In this document: in pieces, positions 6,585 to 7,836 of the stretch | Numbering within the stretch: position 1 is the first letter of the stretch | How the letters are laid out: every line of letters starts with the position of its first letter | NCBI GenBank assembly: GCA_029571495.1 | Contig: JAKPSO010000332.1 | Span: forward strand, 1 to 7,836 | Direction: 5' to 3' | Source: Pseudomonadota bacterium | GTDB lineage: Bacteria; Pseudomonadota; Gammaproteobacteria; Burkholderiales; Casimicrobiaceae | Length of the DNA stretch: 7,836 bases | Notes under the pieces: generated by a model | What the model was told of the DNA's origin: nothing | Seen by the model: the letters and a program-made list of their open reading frames with translations, nothing else | Database searches by the model: none | Position numbers and translations under genes: made by a program

Positions 6585-7225
6585 TCACATTTGCACTTTC
6601 CAAGGGCCGCATCCTTGACGACACACGACCGCTGCTGCGCACTGCGGGCATTGACGTGCTCGAAGATCCGGAAGCGTCTAGGAAGCTCATTCTCGCCACG
6701 CAACGCGAAGACGTTCGCGTCGTGATCGTACGCGCCAGCGACGTACCGACCTACGTGCAACAAGGCGGCGCGGACATTGGCATTTCCGGCAAAGACGTGC
6801 TCATGGAGTCCGACACTGCGGGGCTGTACGAGCCGCTAGACCTGAACATCGCGAAGTGCCGATTGATGGTAGCCGTCCCGGAAACGACCGACTACGACCA
6901 ACTCGTTCAACGCGGTCGCCGCTTGCGTGTCGCGACGAAATACATCGACACGGCACGCGCGCACTTCGCACAAAAAGGCGTGCACGTTGACCTCATCAAG
7001 CTCTACGGCTCAATGGAACTCGCGCCGCTCGTGGGTATCGCCGACGCGATTGTCGACGTGGTCAGCAGCGGCGCAACGCTCAAGGCGAACCATCTCAAAG
7101 CCGTCGAAAAAATCGCCGACATTTCCGCGCGCCTGATCGTCAATCAAGCCGCGCTGAAAACCAAACGCGACGCCATCATGCCGATCATCGAAAGCTTCGC
7201 GCGATCGATTGATGCGCGGGGATGA
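6581..7225 (+). CDS. hisG: HisG, ATP phosphoribosyltransferase, short form
   Basis: This 214-residue catalytic subunit joins ATP and PRPP, the first step of histidine synthesis. Seen: ALSKGRI at 5-11, GADIGISGKDVL at 63-74, Glu146 in GSMELAPLVG, and the PRPP-binding loop DVVSSGATLKAN at 159-170. The C-terminal ACT-like regulatory domain of long HisG (about 290-300 residues in total) is absent. Short HisG proteins work with HisZ, a tRNA-synthetase-like regulatory subunit; hisZ is not in this window and should be elsewhere in the genome. The start is GTG at 6581, overlapping the murA TGA, with only a weak upstream purine stretch. Downstream, the his operon is interrupted by a repeat-rich gap before hisD. 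Confidence 0.97.
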   Translation: MITFALSKGRILDDTRPLLRTAGIDVLEDPEASRKLILATQREDVRVVIVRASDVPTYVQQGGADIGISGKDVLMESDTAGLYEPLDLNIAKCRLMVAVPETTDYDQLVQRGRRLRVATKYIDTARAHFAQKGVHVDLIKLYGSMELAPLVGIADAIVDVVSSGATLKANHLKAVEKIADISARLIVNQAALKTKRDAIMPIIESFARSIDARG

Positions 7226-7242
7226 TTGGTTCGAGTGCTACC

Positions 7243-7292
7243 GCGTAAGAGCGTAGGGCGGCCCCCAATCCACCAAACTTAGCGTCTTACGC
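7243..7292. repeat. Inverted repeat just after hisG
   Basis: GCGTAAGA at 7243-7250 is the exact reverse complement of TCTTACGC at 7285-7292. An offset pair, AAGAGCG at 7247-7253 and CGCTCTT at 7292-7298, offers an alternative stem. The 34-base loop is long and only a short T-rich stretch follows (TCTTCTTT), so it is at best a weak terminator for hisG. Confidence 0.45.
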
Positions 7293-7303
7293 GCTCTTCT
7301 TTG

Positions 7304-7367
7304 CCACAGATTTACACAGATGAACACGGATTTTTTAGACGCAGATTACGCAGATTTAACGCAGATT
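7304..7367. repeat. Tandem 9-base ACGCAGATT-type repeats
   Basis: Three exact copies of ACGCAGATT stand at 7339-7347, 7348-7356 and 7359-7367. Degenerate forms precede them: CCACAGATT at 7304-7312, TACACAGAT at 7313-7321 and ACACGGATT just after. The same unit recurs inverted at 7413-7421 (AATCTGCGT), 7435-7443 (one mismatch) and 7444-7452. Such CACAGATTACACAGAT-type strings are, from memory, common intergenic repeats in diverse bacteria; their function is not known to me. Confidence 0.8.
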
Positions 7368-7459
7368 GCCGCTGATTTTTCAGTCTCAGCGCGGCGTGCG
7401 TAGCCGAAAATAAATCTGCGTAAATCAACTGACTCATCTGCGTAATCTGCGTCTAAAAA
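7332..7459. repeat. Long palindrome with perfect 24-bp arms
   Basis: Bases 7332-7355 (starting TTTTTAGACGCAG) are the exact reverse complement of 7436-7459. Within the 80-base interior, ACGCAGATT at 7359-7367 pairs with AATCTGCGT at 7413-7421. Further in, GCC-GCTGA at 7368-7375 pairs with TCAGC-GC-GGC at 7386-7395 around a 10-base loop. The result is a branched or bulged hairpin about 128 bases long that could form in RNA, or as a cruciform in DNA. It could stabilise or attenuate the hisG transcript, or be the core of a mobile repeat. Confidence 0.85.
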
Positions 7460-7492
7460 TCTCACGTCAATTTCTTAAGTGCAGTGGATTGG

Positions 7493-7577
7493 GGCGGGCA
7501 CCGTCCGCCTTCAACCCGAGTACAGCGCCAATATGGTTTTGCCTTCGGCGTAAGGCGCTTGGCGGGCAGTGCCCGCC
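7493..7577. repeat. Paired GGCGGGC hairpins, REP-like
   Basis: Two hairpins of nearly the same sequence flank a third. The first, 7493-7509, is GGCGGGC-ACC-GTCCGCC (seven pairs, one G-T). The last, 7561-7577, is GGCGGGC-AGT-GCCCGCC (seven perfect pairs). Between them AGCGCC at 7524-7529 pairs with GGCGCT at 7554-7559, and alternatively GCCTT at 7541-7545 with AAGGC at 7552-7556. The arrangement resembles bacterial REP/BIME elements. The last hairpin ends 23 bases before the hisD ATG. Confidence 0.65.
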
Positions 7578-7600
7578 CTACGAAAATCCGCTAACGATTT

Positions 7601-7836
7601 ATGAAACTTCTCAACTCCACCGCTCCCGATTTCCTCGCATCGCTTGACGCGCTGACGCATCACGCGGGCGCGTTGGACGATGGTGTGGACGCGACGGTTG
7701 CGGCAATTCTTTCGGACGTTCGTGCGCGTGGAGACGCGGCGGTGTTGGAGTACACGCGCAAGTTTGATCGTCTTGACGCGCCGAACATGGCGGCGTTGGA
7801 GTTGACGAAGGCCGAAATGAAAGCGGCGTTCGATGC
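7601..7836 (+). CDS. hisD: HisD, histidinol dehydrogenase (5' end only)
   Basis: An open frame begins at ATG 7601 and runs off the window after 78 complete codons. The product starts MKLLNSTAPDFLASLDAL, then has ATVAAILSDVRARGDAAVLEYTRKFDRLD at about 34-62, the conserved N-terminal motif of histidinol dehydrogenase (VRxxGDxAL-type, followed by FD). HisD oxidises L-histidinol to histidine in two NAD-dependent steps, the last reactions of the pathway; the zinc and NAD sites lie beyond the window. It follows hisG, as is usual in betaproteobacterial his operons, but after a 375-base repeat-rich gap. No clear Shine-Dalgarno precedes the ATG (the upstream stretch is CGCTAACGATTT), so another start remains possible. 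Confidence 0.93.
   Translation, partial: MKLLNSTAPDFLASLDALTHHAGALDDGVDATVAAILSDVRARGDAAVLEYTRKFDRLDAPNMAALELTKAEMKAAFD

Larger units (their letters stand above)
7252..7582. repeat. Composite palindromic repeat island between hisG and hisD
   Basis: Nested inverted pairs define this non-coding island. The outermost is CGTAGGGCGG at 7252-7261 with CCGCCCTACG at 7573-7582. Next, CCCCAATCCAC at 7263-7273 pairs with GTGGATTGGGG at 7484-7494; three mismatches then a further ACTTA match extend it to 7281 and 7476. Inside lies a perfect 24-bp pair, listed separately. The whole 7226-7600 gap shows no plausible gene. The layout suggests one or more dispersed, MITE- or REP-like non-coding elements inserted into the his operon. 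No target-site duplication is evident at the outermost ends and no transposase is nearby. Confidence 0.7.

Noticed and set aside
7304..7460. CRISPR array
   Set aside because: The repeated unit is only nine bases, with copies directly adjacent or two bases apart and also inverted; there are no spacers of regular length and no cas genes.
7226..7600. Insertion sequence remnant with transposase
   Set aside because: I see no coding frame resembling a transposase and no target-site duplication next to the outermost inverted repeats, so only a non-coding repeat is supported.

Overview
The window looks like a chromosomal housekeeping segment of a betaproteobacterium, most likely of the Burkholderiales or a related order. 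The support is the gene order, which I know as common in that class (mlaFEDACB, an ABC-2 exporter pair, a BolA-like gene, murA, hisG, hisD), together with high GC, GTG starts and the short form of HisG. No genus can be named from the sequence alone. All genes lie on the + strand, and most neighbours touch or overlap by 1 to 8 bases, so translation is probably coupled.

Bases 1-3183 carry the Mla lipid-transport operon, which maintains outer-membrane lipid asymmetry: the 3' end of mlaF (ATPase), mlaE (permease), mlaD (MCE protein), mlaA (outer-membrane lipoprotein), mlaC (periplasmic carrier) and mlaB (STAS subunit). mlaE is broken by a frameshift near 574-582. The conserved protein continues in another frame, and the pattern fits loss of two bases in a short GC repeat. 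It is either a sequencing or assembly error or a real recent lesion.

Bases 3184-3348 are non-coding and hold three successive hairpins followed by a weak -10-like hexamer. A further hairpin would enclose the ribosome binding site and GTG start of the next gene. Bases 3349-5087 encode an ABC ATPase and ABC-2 permease (YadG/YadH-like, substrate unknown). They overlap into a small BolA/IbaG-like gene, murA (first committed step of peptidoglycan synthesis) and hisG (first step of histidine synthesis).

Bases 7226-7600 separate hisG from hisD and are the most unusual part of the window. This 375-base gap is filled with nested inverted repeats: a perfect 24-bp pair built from a 9-base ACGCAGATT-type unit, an outer 11-bp pair with an imperfect extension, an outermost 10-bp pair, and two near-identical GGCGGGC hairpins. 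It looks like one or two non-coding dispersed repeats inserted into the his operon. The window ends in the first 78 codons of hisD.

I found no defence system, prophage, CRISPR array, transposase, tRNA or rRNA, and no convincing new protein system. The points that merit a second look are the mlaE frameshift, the hisG-hisD repeat island and the structured mlaB-ABC spacer.
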